25,578 bases of DNA from an uncultured Methylococcaceae bacterium (GTDB taxonomy: Bacteria; Pseudomonadota; Gammaproteobacteria; Methylococcales; Methylomonadaceae), in the NCBI GenBank assembly GCA_903903365.1, contig CAIUYS010000376.1, positions 1 to 25,578 on the forward strand, written 5' to 3'. Below the pieces are notes generated by a model that was given only the letters and a program-made list of their open reading frames with translations, did no database searches and was not told where the DNA came from. Positions within the stretch are counted from its first letter, which is position 1. Every line of letters begins with the position of its first letter. Of the stretch, positions 8,295 through 16,911 are shown piece after piece. The position numbers and the translations under genes are program-made.

Positions 8295-10420
8295 CAGCTA
8301 ATCACCCAGAGCAGGAGTACCAAGGTGGCAAACGAGTATCCCAGATAGGTTCGGATATTGCCGGTTTGAATGCGCCCTACCTGCCTGGCCAAGTTGTTTA
8401 CGCCTTGTGCTATCGGTTGATAAAGACGTGGCCAGCTATGATCCTGAATATGCAGTTGATAATGCACCGCCGCCACATCCTGATCCATTGCACCTTGCAG
8501 GTCTTTTTTAATCTGCTCGTCAATAATCCAGGTTTTGGCGAAAATTCGCCGGAAAGGCATGGTAAAGGAACTGGAGGTATATTGCATACGCGGTGTCAAG
8601 CCGCCAAAACCACAATCCCAGGTTTCGGCCCGTCGCATGACGGTCAAAGGACTGCGCCGTAAATACCAATAACAAACACCGGCCGCAAGCAGGGCGCCTA
8701 TCAGCACCAGTGGCGGTGAGTAAGACGCCTGCTCGGCAGAAACCGGAGCCAGCCATAACCAACCTAAAGCGGAATCATTCGGTAAGGTATGTTCTAATAA
8801 TTGACCTGAAACATTGTTGATTAAATGAATAATCACGCCAGGAAAAATCCCGATAAAAAAACACAAACCGGCCAACAAAGCAGGGCCGGCCAGCATACCT
8901 TTGTCGCGTACTTCATGCGCTTTTTCACTGTTTCGTGAGCGTGCTTGCCCCAGAAATATCAGTCCGAATACTTTAACAAAACACGCAGCCGCCAACGCCG
9001 CTGTCAATGCCAAGGCCGCAGCAGCAACCGGAATTAAGCTGCGCAACACGCCATTGTCCAGCACATCAACTTGTAACGCAGTCTGAAAAGCCAGCCATTC
9101 TGAAACAAAGCCGTTAAACAGGGGCAATGAAGAAATACTCATACAGCCGACCAAAAACAATGCGCTGGTTTGGGGCATTTTTTTAATCAATCCACCCATC
9201 ATGTCGATATTTAATTCATGGGTTTGGTGATGAATAATGCCTGCACCCAAGAACAATAAATTCTTGAACAAGGCATGATTAAAGGCATGGAACAATGCCG
9301 CCAGAAAGCCCAAAGCGGCCAGTTGCGGATGGCCGTTTGCCATAAAGATCATGGACAATCCCAGCACCATAAAAATAATGCCGATGTTTTCAACGGAACT
9401 GTAGGCTAACAGGCGTTTTAAGTTGGGTTGCATTAGGGCATACAGAATGCCGCCCAGCGCTGAAACCGTACCCAGAATTAACAGAACCACTCCCCATTGC
9501 CACTGTACATCGCCGAGCAAATCAAAACAAAATCGAATCAAGCCATACAGGGCCACTTTAAGCATGACGCCACTCATCAGTGCTGAAATATGCGAGGGCG
9601 CTACCGGATGGGCTTCCGGCAACCAGACGTGAACCGGCACGATCCCGGCTTTCATGCCAAAACCCAACAGGGCCAATACGAAAGCAATACTTGCCCAAGT
9701 GCTTGATAAATTGGCCTCACGCAGGGCATCAAAGGTAAAGCCGGTAGAAAAACTGGCCAATACGCCAAACCCTAAAATAATCGACAAGGCGCCGACTTCT
9801 GCCATTAATAAATAAAGAAAAGCGGCGCGGCGATTGGCGGGATTTTCATGCTGAAAGGCCACCAGAAAATAGCTGGCGACCGACATCAACTCCCAGGCAA
9901 TCATGAACATAAAAGCATCATCCGCCAACAGCACCAATAACATGCCGGTAACAAACAAACCGGTAAATAAACCCAAGGCGGCAAAGGGATGTTCATTTTC
10001 TTTATAAGTGCGGACATAACCAGGGCCGTAAAGACTTACCGCACAAACGGCAATGCCGATAATTAAAAAGAAGAAACCGGACAAGCCGTCAAAACGGATA
10101 TGCCAAGGTAGCCAAGGCAAACCCAAAGCAATCTGGTCGGTAATAACCCCTTTGCCGAGTAGCACTGCCAAACCGGCGATAACGGCAAAGACACCCGACA
10201 AACCCAATAAAACAAACACGGCTTGTTTTAAAAAAACCGGAAAGCGCCGTTCTTCAAGATTTTTATTAATCCAGCTCCGGCAATGGACATTGCGGGTAAA
10301 TAATTTGTTAAAACCATACTCACTGATTGCTGACAGGGTTTGCCGCTGATGCATCATCAGTGCCAGCAAACCGGAAGCAAAGCTTAAAAGTACCGCGCAA
10401 TAAGCTGATAAAAGGATCAT
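8294..10420 (-). CDS. hyfB: Ehr/hydrogenase-4-like antiporter subunit B (NuoL/NuoM family)
   Basis: The 708-residue, first and largest subunit of the complex, a proton- or Na+-translocating antiporter-like protein of the inner membrane. Channel signatures are Glu177 in IAWELMSVASYF and Lys257 in GFGMKAGIVPVHVWLPEAHP, followed by SHISALMSGVMLKVALYGLI. The C-terminal ETWDCGFGGLTPRMQYTSSS (about 602-621) is typical of HyfB. The loop after the first membrane segment (about residues 36-62, charged, containing a Cys) looks longer than in the Escherichia coli protein, judged from memory. It begins 41 bases after the second sulP gene, close enough to share its transcript. Its stop overlaps the ATG of a 20-codon ORF. 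Confidence 0.92.
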   Translation of the reverse strand: MILLSAYCAVLLSFASGLLALMMHQRQTLSAISEYGFNKLFTRNVHCRSWINKNLEERRFPVFLKQAVFVLLGLSGVFAVIAGLAVLLGKGVITDQIALGLPWLPWHIRFDGLSGFFFLIIGIAVCAVSLYGPGYVRTYKENEHPFAALGLFTGLFVTGMLLVLLADDAFMFMIAWELMSVASYFLVAFQHENPANRRAAFLYLLMAEVGALSIILGFGVLASFSTGFTFDALREANLSSTWASIAFVLALLGFGMKAGIVPVHVWLPEAHPVAPSHISALMSGVMLKVALYGLIRFCFDLLGDVQWQWGVVLLILGTVSALGGILYALMQPNLKRLLAYSSVENIGIIFMVLGLSMIFMANGHPQLAALGFLAALFHAFNHALFKNLLFLGAGIIHHQTHELNIDMMGGLIKKMPQTSALFLVGCMSISSLPLFNGFVSEWLAFQTALQVDVLDNGVLRSLIPVAAAALALTAALAAACFVKVFGLIFLGQARSRNSEKAHEVRDKGMLAGPALLAGLCFFIGIFPGVIIHLINNVSGQLLEHTLPNDSALGWLWLAPVSAEQASYSPPLVLIGALLAAGVCYWYLRRSPLTVMRRAETWDCGFGGLTPRMQYTSSSFTMPFRRIFAKTWIIDEQIKKDLQGAMDQDVAAVHYQLHIQDHSWPRLYQPIAQGVNNLARQVGRIQTGNIRTYLGYSFATLVLLLWVIS

Positions 10421-10461
10421 GAAATTCTCACTCGTCTAAAATCTAACATTGAAATCTGCCA

Positions 10462-12057
10462 TTATTTTCTATCATCAGCCGTCATTAGCCGCGCAGCGAG
10501 CGCATGATTTGAAAAAGTTTCCAAAGCATTACCCACTTGCCGACACTGCCCACCCTGAGCTTCATAGTTTTGCTGGTAATGATGAATAAACCCCATAACG
10601 GTATGATCGATCAGGTAACCGTTGGTGAAATCAAAAATAATCGTTTTGCCGGGCTCCAGTCTGGCAAGCGCCTTTTTTAACGGCAGGAAGTTTGAAACTA
10701 ACGCTGAACCTGATAACTTGACTATCAAGGTATCCTTATCTTGTTGTTGGATCGTAAAATGAATTTTAAACAGATTGCCAAGCCAAACGCCCCGCACCAG
10801 ATCAATAGCCAGTTTTACAACAATACCCAAGGTGACACCGATTAACAGATCGGTTGCCAATACCCCGATAATGGTGGCCACAAACAACAACAACTGATCT
10901 TTGCCAACATCCAAAACGTGAGCGAATGTTTTCGGCGAGGCTAAACGATAACCGGTATAAACCAGCAGCGTCGCCAATGAAGCTAGGGGAATGTTTTGGA
11001 TAAATCCGGCAAAAAAGACCACAAACACTAACAATAGGAGGCCATGAAAAAAATTGGCCCAGGCTGTTTTTGCCCCATTATTGACATTCTCTGAGCTGCG
11101 TATGATTTCAGCGATCATCGGTAAGCCCCCCATTAAACCGGCCACTATATTACCGATTCCAACAGCCGTTAAATCACGGTCAAGGTCGGTAGAGCGTTTA
11201 TAAGGATCGAGCTTATCAACCGCTGTCGCAACCAATAAGCTTTCAAGGCTTCCCACTAGACTGATAGCAAGCACTGATTCCCAAAAGGCTACGGTGAACA
11301 CTTTGGAAAAATCGGGAAAATAAAAGCTGGCCAGAAAATTATCGGGAATTGCCACGAGGTAGTTAGAACCCCTGACAGCCGATTCTTGAGCCAGATTAAA
11401 ATGCCAGGCGAATATCATACCCACCAGCACGACAATAACCGCAGCGGGAATCGGGCTGCCGACTAAGGGCCACATAGTCAGGATGAGCAATCCTAAGAAA
11501 CTGATGAGCACAATATCCAATTTCATATTAAGCAAGCTATGCGGAATCTGTGCGATGATCGAAAACAGACTGCCTGATTCCGGCGTCACCCCCAGCATAA
11601 CGTGGGTTTGTGTGGCGACTATAATAATGCCTATTGCCGCCAACATGCCATGCACCACAGACGTGGGAAAAAAGGAACTTAGCTGCCCCAGCTTAAACGT
11701 CCCCATCAACACCTGTAAAACACTGGCCACTACAATTGCCGCCAGTGTATAACGGTAACCAGCCAACGCATCGCCTTCACCCAACGCTTGCACGGCTGCC
11801 AAAACCACCACAATCAAACCGGCGGCGGGGCCATTGATGGTCAGGTAAGAACCGCTAATACGCGAGACTAACATTCCCCCAATAATAGCGCTGATAATGC
11901 CGGCTGACGGCGGAAAGCCGGATGCCACGGAAACGCCCAGGCACAACGGCAGGGCAATAAGAAAAACCAGTAAGCCAGATTTTAAGTCACTACGCCAGTT
12001 TTCTTTTAAACCGGCCAGACCGGATTGGGGTATGGCTGACAGGGATGATTTGTTCAT
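10462..12057 (-). CDS. SulP-family inorganic anion transporter with STAS domain, copy B
   Basis: A 531-residue inner-membrane transporter of the SulP (SLC26) family: about a dozen hydrophobic segments, then a cytoplasmic STAS domain from about residue 435. Visible family stretches include ALPLCLGVSVASGFPPSAGI and SGSYLTINGPAAGLIVVVL in the N-terminal core, SLVGSLESLLVATAVDKLDP in the middle, and IIFDFTNGYLIDHTVMGFI in the STAS domain. Family substrates include sulfate, bicarbonate and dicarboxylates; the exact one cannot be read from sequence. A bicarbonate or other anion role is favoured only because SulP proteins of this style are often considered bicarbonate transporters and because it adjoins an Ehr complex. 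It has a GAGG ribosome site. It is paralogous to the gene at 12416-14101. Confidence 0.9.
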   Translation of the reverse strand: MNKSSLSAIPQSGLAGLKENWRSDLKSGLLVFLIALPLCLGVSVASGFPPSAGIISAIIGGMLVSRISGSYLTINGPAAGLIVVVLAAVQALGEGDALAGYRYTLAAIVVASVLQVLMGTFKLGQLSSFFPTSVVHGMLAAIGIIIVATQTHVMLGVTPESGSLFSIIAQIPHSLLNMKLDIVLISFLGLLILTMWPLVGSPIPAAVIVVLVGMIFAWHFNLAQESAVRGSNYLVAIPDNFLASFYFPDFSKVFTVAFWESVLAISLVGSLESLLVATAVDKLDPYKRSTDLDRDLTAVGIGNIVAGLMGGLPMIAEIIRSSENVNNGAKTAWANFFHGLLLLVFVVFFAGFIQNIPLASLATLLVYTGYRLASPKTFAHVLDVGKDQLLLFVATIIGVLATDLLIGVTLGIVVKLAIDLVRGVWLGNLFKIHFTIQQQDKDTLIVKLSGSALVSNFLPLKKALARLEPGKTIIFDFTNGYLIDHTVMGFIHHYQQNYEAQGGQCRQVGNALETFSNHALAARLMTADDRK

Positions 12058-12415
12058 AAAAGTCCTCGTTTAGTGTAGTAGAGTGTGAGTTTACATGCTG
12101 CTCAGCTAATCACTATACCACCACACAGCGCGACTTGTGCGCTCACCGCAAAACTGTCATAGTTGTCAAGTTACGCTACGTTTGGCAATGATTTCTACAT
12201 AACCCTTGATTCTAAAAAACGTATTTGAGCCACGGATAAACACGGATTTGCTCAGATAAACAATGCGTTAGATCAATTCGTTTGACCACCCTTTTGATAA
12301 ATTGTCAGTAGTGCGTAACATCATGTATTATCAGTGCTCATCATTGTTTATCTGTGGCTAAATAAGTTTTTAGGTTGATAGGGTAACCCGATTTGTCAAT
12401 TAATCGACCGCTGTA
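12058..12415. other. Gap between tandem sulP genes with inverted ATCCGTG/CATCTGTG repeats
   Basis: This 358-base gap has no credible gene. A 15-base inverted repeat (12228-12242 and 12345-12359, 14 of 15 matching, core GATAAACA) and further ATCAGTG/CATTGTTTATC text suggest decayed intergenic repeats. A perfect TTGACA lies at 12164-12169 on the minus strand, but no -10 box is correctly spaced from it. Whether the second sulP has its own promoter is open. Confidence 0.5.
12228..12359. repeat. Inverted repeat pair, AGCCACGGATAAACA type
   Basis: The left arm is at 12228-12242 and the right arm at 12345-12359; they match at 14 of 15 positions in opposite orientation. The intervening text repeats GATAAACAATG in inverted form (12255-12265 region and 12341-12352). 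It resembles the motif at 215-244. It may be two decayed copies of an interspersed repeat facing each other rather than one mobile unit. Confidence 0.45.
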
Positions 12416-14101
12416 TTACAAGCCCAAATGGTCACTTTTACGACGACTCATATTGCCTGGTTTCATTCTGCGCACCGCCAAAGGATGGGCTGAAAAAGTC
12501 TCATGATACTCCATCCCGATAAATACACATTTTCCACCGTGCCCTTCATAGTTATGCTGAAAGTCATGAATAAATTCCATCACCGTATGATCAATCAGAT
12601 AGGCATTATTCAATTGAAAGATGACCGTTTTGCCGTTTTCGAGATTAGCCAAGGCTGTTTTTAAAGACATAAAATTGGAGAAAATAGCCGACCCCACTAT
12701 CGAGACTATAACTGAATCAGCATCTTTAGGCTTAATCACAAAGTGGATTTTGAACAGATTATTCAATCTGACACCGCGCAGCAAGTGAATAGCAAACTTG
12801 GCGGTAATCCCGATAGCGACACCAATGAGTAAATCGGTTGCCAATACACCGATAATCGTTACCACAAACATAAACAACTGTTCTTTGCCGATGTGTAAAA
12901 CGTTTGCAAATGATTTCGGAGAAGCCAGACGAAAACCGGTAAATACCAGTAAAGCCGCTAAAGCCGCAAGCGGAATGCTATGAATCAAACGTGGAAACAA
13001 TACCACGAACAGCAGTAAAAAGGCACCGTGAAAAAAGTTGGCCCACTGGGTTTTAGCACCATTGTTGACGTTGGCAGAGCTACGAACAATCTCGGCTATC
13101 ATCGGCAAGCCGCCGATTAATCCGGCTAACAGATTACCTGCACCGACGGCGGTTAAATCACGATCAAGATTAGAATGGCGTTTATACGGATCAAGTTTGT
13201 CCACCGCCATCGCACTAAGCAAACTTTCCAAGCTACCGACCAGGCTGATACTGATAACGGCTTCCCAAAACTCTAGCGTGGCAATTTTTGAAAAGTCAGG
13301 AAAATAAAAGCTGGACATGAAATTGTCAGAAATGGCGACCAAGAATTTAGGCCCGACAGTTTCCTCATGATGCGCTAGAAAATGCGCATCCGGCAGAAAT
13401 AAATACATGTGCTCATGATCCAGATCAAAATATTTCGCCAAACCTATTCCTGCCAACACGACAATCAATGGTGCCGGAATCATCTTTAAAACAGGGTTTT
13501 TTAACAGCGCCCAAATAATCAATATCGCCAGTCCGGTAAAACCGATAATGGCAATTTCATGATTAAGGTTCATAATGCTGTGCGGAATTTGAGCGATAGT
13601 CGAAAACAGGCTACTGCCTTTCTCCGGGGTAGTGCCCAGCATGACATGGATTTGTTTGGCCATAATAATGATGCCAATAGCCGCCAACATGCCATGTATC
13701 ACCGATGCCGGAAAAAAAGAACTCAGTCGCCCGGCTTTAAACACGCCCATTAAGATTTGTAATACACTGGCAACCACAATGGCAGCCAAGGCAAAACGAT
13801 AACCAGCCATCGCATCGCCTTCACCCAGTTCTTGCACCGCACTGAGCACCACCACAATCAAACCGGCAGCAGGGCCATTGATGGTTATAAAGGAACCGCT
13901 GACACGAGAAACCAGCATTCCTCCGATAATGGCGGTGATAATCCCCGCTGAAGGTGGAAAGCCCGAAGCCATTGATATACCAAGACACAACGGCAAGGCG
14001 ATAAGAAAGACCAGAAATCCTGACAGCAAATCGCTACGCCAGTTTTCTGTTAAACCAGCCAGGCCCGTTTTGGGTAATACGGGTAGTGAAGCTTCACTCA
14101 T
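12416..14101 (-). CDS. SulP-family inorganic anion transporter with STAS domain, copy A
   Basis: A 561-residue paralogue of the downstream SulP protein, with the same order of membrane core and C-terminal STAS domain (IFQLNNAYLIDHTVMEFI). The first 130 residues differ from copy B at few positions, and both start regions share the leader AACGAGGA with the GAGG ribosome site, so the pair arose by tandem duplication that included the leader. Copy A carries about 15 extra residues in the loop before the FLVAI segment, and that loop is rich in His (LDHEHM, DAHFLAHHEE). It also has a longer basic tail after the STAS domain. It is the first gene of the presumed SulP-SulP-Ehr transcription unit. The substrate is unknown: sulfate or bicarbonate are the obvious candidates. 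Confidence 0.9.
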   Translation of the reverse strand: MSEASLPVLPKTGLAGLTENWRSDLLSGFLVFLIALPLCLGISMASGFPPSAGIITAIIGGMLVSRVSGSFITINGPAAGLIVVVLSAVQELGEGDAMAGYRFALAAIVVASVLQILMGVFKAGRLSSFFPASVIHGMLAAIGIIIMAKQIHVMLGTTPEKGSSLFSTIAQIPHSIMNLNHEIAIIGFTGLAILIIWALLKNPVLKMIPAPLIVVLAGIGLAKYFDLDHEHMYLFLPDAHFLAHHEETVGPKFLVAISDNFMSSFYFPDFSKIATLEFWEAVISISLVGSLESLLSAMAVDKLDPYKRHSNLDRDLTAVGAGNLLAGLIGGLPMIAEIVRSSANVNNGAKTQWANFFHGAFLLLFVVLFPRLIHSIPLAALAALLVFTGFRLASPKSFANVLHIGKEQLFMFVVTIIGVLATDLLIGVAIGITAKFAIHLLRGVRLNNLFKIHFVIKPKDADSVIVSIVGSAIFSNFMSLKTALANLENGKTVIFQLNNAYLIDHTVMEFIHDFQHNYEGHGGKCVFIGMEYHETFSAHPLAVRRMKPGNMSRRKSDHLGL

Positions 14102-14236
14102 ACAAATCCTCGTTGTTGGTAATAGTGTTTATACTTTATTATTAGCGATTATTGTGCCAACTGGCTGTGATTTTGTAACACTTTGATTTTATGGTTGTAT
14201 GAGGCTGTTTTTCAATAAGGTAGTCGGAAGTAAAGA

Positions 14237-14368
14237 GTGATACTGGTGCAAAAAAACCTGTCAGAGGTTTATTTGCACCGTGGCGAAATCAAAATCTGGA
14301 CGGTTTTAGGTGGCAGCTTTGTACCGCTGACCGAAGGTCTTAAGGGTAACAATCACCGGGTTTTGTGA
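14237..14368 (+). CDS. Possible 43-residue small protein, unrecognised
   Basis: A GTG-started ORF with a good ribosome site (GGAAG, six bases upstream) encodes 43 residues including SEVYLHRGEIKIWTVLGG and SFVPLTEG. The composition looks protein-like (aromatic and charged residues mixed), but no family is recognised. In the same frame, after a single TGA, a 33-codon ORF (MYDESNDVVKFFKMPSVE...) runs from 14384 to 14485. The pair could be a decayed small gene broken by one stop. A long hairpin overlaps its 5' end. Chance is not excluded. Confidence 0.25.
   Translation: MILVQKNLSEVYLHRGEIKIWTVLGGSFVPLTEGLKGNNHRVL
14245..14279. promoter_or_regulatory. 15-bp hairpin in the sulP-lptF divergent region
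   Basis: The arms GGTGCAAAAAAACCT (14245-14259) and AGGTTTATTTGCACC (14265-14279) are complementary except for one A-A mismatch, with loop GTCAG. There is no T-run after either arm, so a terminator is unlikely. It could be an operator for a dimeric regulator or an RNA stem in a transcript leader. Confidence 0.45.
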
Positions 14369-14517
14369 ACTTACCAACAGGTTATGTATGACGAAAGCAA
14401 TGATGTGGTAAAATTTTTCAAAATGCCTAGCGTTGAGACTAAGGTAATAAAATATAAATTTATTGATTTTTACAGGGGGAGTTAGGCTTGGAAGCAGATT
14501 GGCCGGAAGGTTATAAA

Positions 14518-15621
14518 ATGGGGCGGCGTAAACTGGTTACCGTTCTGGATAAAATGATTATCCATGATTTACTCAAGACACTACTGTCAGTGTTGACGGT
14601 TATTGTGGTCATTATCGTCAGTCGGAAATTTATCAGGATTCTTGACGAAGCTATAGCAGGCCAAGTATCAAATGAAACGTTACTAAGTATCCTGGGGCTA
14701 AAAACGATTTCAGCCACGGTGGAGTTTTTGCCTGTAGCGCTATTTATGGCGGTATTAATGGTGATGGGGAGAATGTACCGGGATCAGGAAATGTCGGCAG
14801 TTGCTTCCGCGGGTGGTGGTGCCGGAACGCTTTATCGAGCGGTATTTCTGTTGGTTGTTCCTTTAAGTGTGCTGGCTTTGGGTTTATCTCTGTATGTCTC
14901 GCCATGGGCGGAAGCCAACGTGGATCAGATAATGAAGCAGGGCGAAGAATCTGCCGACCTGAGAGGAATTGCAGCAGGCAAGTTTAGTGAATATAGCCAA
15001 GGCGATCTGGTTTTTTATGTAGAAAAAATCAGCGACGATAAAAAGATGCACAATGTTTTTGTGCAAAACAGGCAGAACGGAAACATGGATATTATTAATG
15101 CTGACGCGGCCCGGATAGAGGAGTTGGCTGACGGGCGTTACATCATTTTTGAGAACGGCGAGCAAGTACGAGGACAGCCCGGTACTTTAAATTATGTGAT
15201 TGAACAGTTCGTCGAATACGCCGTAAGACTGGAAACAAAAGAATCGGTAGTTTCCATTAACCGGCAAGCGCTTGGCGTTGATTTATTATGGGGATCTAAA
15301 GTGAAAGCCTACATTGCCGAGTTGCAGCGTCGCTTTTCCGTTCCTTTAGGCGCGTTATTATTAAGTTTTATCGCTGTTCCTTTGGCTCAGATTTCACCTC
15401 GCGGTGGGGTTTACGGAAATATGCTGGTGGGTTTTTTAATTTACTTCAGTTATGGAAATCTTGTTCGCGTCAGTCAGAGTTGGGTAATGACCGGGACTAT
15501 CCCTGCTTGGCTGGGTGGCGCAAGCGTTAATGTACTGTTGTTATTGATTGGCAGTTTTTTATTGGCAAGATTATATGGATGGCAGTGGCTGGTCATGAAA
15601 ATCAGAGGCAAGGTGTCTTAA
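14518..15621 (+). CDS. lptF: LPS export ABC transporter permease LptF
   Basis: One of two inner-membrane permeases that, with the LptB ATPase, extract lipopolysaccharide from the inner membrane and feed it to the LptC/A/D/E bridge. Membrane segments lie at the N-terminus, around 50-90 and 100-125, and three near the C-terminus, with a periplasmic beta-jellyroll domain between, as usual for LptF. The segment RKFIRILDEAIAGQVSNETLLSILGL matches the first coupling-helix region of the family. The ATG at 14518 is chosen because GGAAGG lies seven bases upstream and the protein then starts near the usual point; a TTG at 14488 behind an AGGGGGA would add ten residues. The TAA stop abuts the lptG start. 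Confidence 0.93.
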   Translation: MGRRKLVTVLDKMIIHDLLKTLLSVLTVIVVIIVSRKFIRILDEAIAGQVSNETLLSILGLKTISATVEFLPVALFMAVLMVMGRMYRDQEMSAVASAGGGAGTLYRAVFLLVVPLSVLALGLSLYVSPWAEANVDQIMKQGEESADLRGIAAGKFSEYSQGDLVFYVEKISDDKKMHNVFVQNRQNGNMDIINADAARIEELADGRYIIFENGEQVRGQPGTLNYVIEQFVEYAVRLETKESVVSINRQALGVDLLWGSKVKAYIAELQRRFSVPLGALLLSFIAVPLAQISPRGGVYGNMLVGFLIYFSYGNLVRVSQSWVMTGTIPAWLGGASVNVLLLLIGSFLLARLYGWQWLVMKIRGKVS

Positions 15622-16689
15622 GTGAATGTATTAACAGGCTATATCGTCAGGGAAATTCTAAAGGGCTCTTTTATCGCGGTGTTATTATTATTGACCTTGT
15701 TTAATTTATTTACCTTTAGTGATGAATTAAATGATGTGGGGGGAGGGTATGACTTAAAACATATTTTCTATTATCTGGCCTTGACGTCGCCCACTGTTTT
15801 TTATGAGTTGGTTCCTGCCTCGGCCTTATTAGGCAGTTTGTTTATTTTGGGCGCGATGGGTAATAATCGTGAGCTTATTGCCATGCGGGCGGCCGGATTA
15901 TCTATTTTTGGCATTATTAAAGCGGTTATGCTGGCAGGCGCCATTTTGGTTTTTATTTCAACGTTGATTGGTGAATTTGTTGCACCGGTCACCGAGCGCA
16001 TGGCGAAAATGGTTAGAGTTTCTGCCCGTAATCAACAGGTTCTGATGGACGTAAAATATGGGCTCTGGCTGCGTGAAGGCAAGAAATTTGTTAATGTACG
16101 GCAAATAGTGGATGACGATAACCTGGCCGATATCAGTATTTATGAGCTGGATGATCAGCAACATCTACACCAGGCTCTACACGCAGATCAGGCCGTTTTT
16201 TTGGGTAACCAGGAATGGAGTCTCAAAAACATCAAGCAATCAATAATTTCAACAGAACAGATGCTTGCCAGTACACAAGACAGCCAAATCTTAAAGTCAT
16301 CCATTGCGCCCAACTTACTCAAAATTGTCGTTGTTAATCCCAGTAATCTGTCGCTGCTCGACTTGGGAGATTACATCGATTTTTTAAAGAAAAATCATCA
16401 AAAATCCCAGTTATTTGAACTGGCTTTTTGGGGGCGCATTGTTAACCCTTTGGTCACCTTTATCATGTTGCTGCTATCCGCCCCTTTTGTTATCGGCGTT
16501 AAACGAGGCGTTAGTGTCGGTGCAAGGATGATGATTGGCGTTGTTATTGGCATGAGCTTTAATATATTCGACAAGATTGTTGGACATCTCGGCTTGATTT
16601 ATGAATTAAATCCGCCTTTAATAGCTTTTATTCCCAGCTTGACTGTTTTGGCACTGGCACTTTTTGCAGTGAGTCGGGTACGCGAATAA
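15622..16689 (+). CDS. lptG: LPS export ABC transporter permease LptG
   Basis: The partner of LptF in the LptB2FG transporter that drives lipopolysaccharide out of the inner membrane. The 355 residues have the usual length and order: an N-terminal segment beginning MNVLTGYIVREILKGSFIAV, TM pairs around 50-125 with ALLGSLFILGAMGNNRELIAMRAAGLS (the coupling helix), a periplasmic domain, and three C-terminal segments with NIFDKIVGHLGLIYELNP. The start is GTG immediately after the TAA of lptF (no spacer), behind GGCAAGG, so the two are co-translated. The usual neighbour pepA is absent here. Confidence 0.95.
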   Translation: MNVLTGYIVREILKGSFIAVLLLLTLFNLFTFSDELNDVGGGYDLKHIFYYLALTSPTVFYELVPASALLGSLFILGAMGNNRELIAMRAAGLSIFGIIKAVMLAGAILVFISTLIGEFVAPVTERMAKMVRVSARNQQVLMDVKYGLWLREGKKFVNVRQIVDDDNLADISIYELDDQQHLHQALHADQAVFLGNQEWSLKNIKQSIISTEQMLASTQDSQILKSSIAPNLLKIVVVNPSNLSLLDLGDYIDFLKKNHQKSQLFELAFWGRIVNPLVTFIMLLLSAPFVIGVKRGVSVGARMMIGVVIGMSFNIFDKIVGHLGLIYELNPPLIAFIPSLTVLALALFAVSRVRE

Positions 16690-16911
16690 TTTATATCCCG
16701 ATTTCAGTAGGAATGTTAGATAGAACACATTGACGCCTCTAAGTTTACTGTTGGAAAATTGAACCTCACCTTAAATTGAAACGTTCTAAACCTCAATGAA
16801 TTTAGGATGACCGATTCTTGCTTTCCACCTGTGGCAGATGAATTCCCAGGCCGGGGCATCCGAAACAGGGGGGAATCTGTGACGGTTTATTGCTAGTGAG
16901 CCACCGGGGAT

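Larger units (their letters stand above)
14102..14517. other. Divergent intergenic region between sulP copy A and lptF
   Basis: Must hold the promoters of both divergent units. On the minus strand TTGGCA (14149-14154) followed after 16 bases by TAAAGT is a weak candidate for sulP. The plus strand is very AT-rich from 14400 to 14470, with GTTGAG and TATAAA-like text before lptF. It also contains a 15-bp hairpin (14245-14279) and two short in-frame ORFs (14237-14485). Confidence 0.4.

Noticed and set aside
2902..10420. A hydrogen-evolving hydrogenase-4 / formate hydrogenlyase
   Set aside because: All four NiFe cysteines are replaced, and no HyfA/HyfH, protease or formate dehydrogenase genes are present.
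12164..12169. Perfect TTGACA box on the minus strand upstream of sulP copy B
   Set aside because: No -10-like hexamer lies 15 to 19 bases downstream, so a promoter cannot be claimed.
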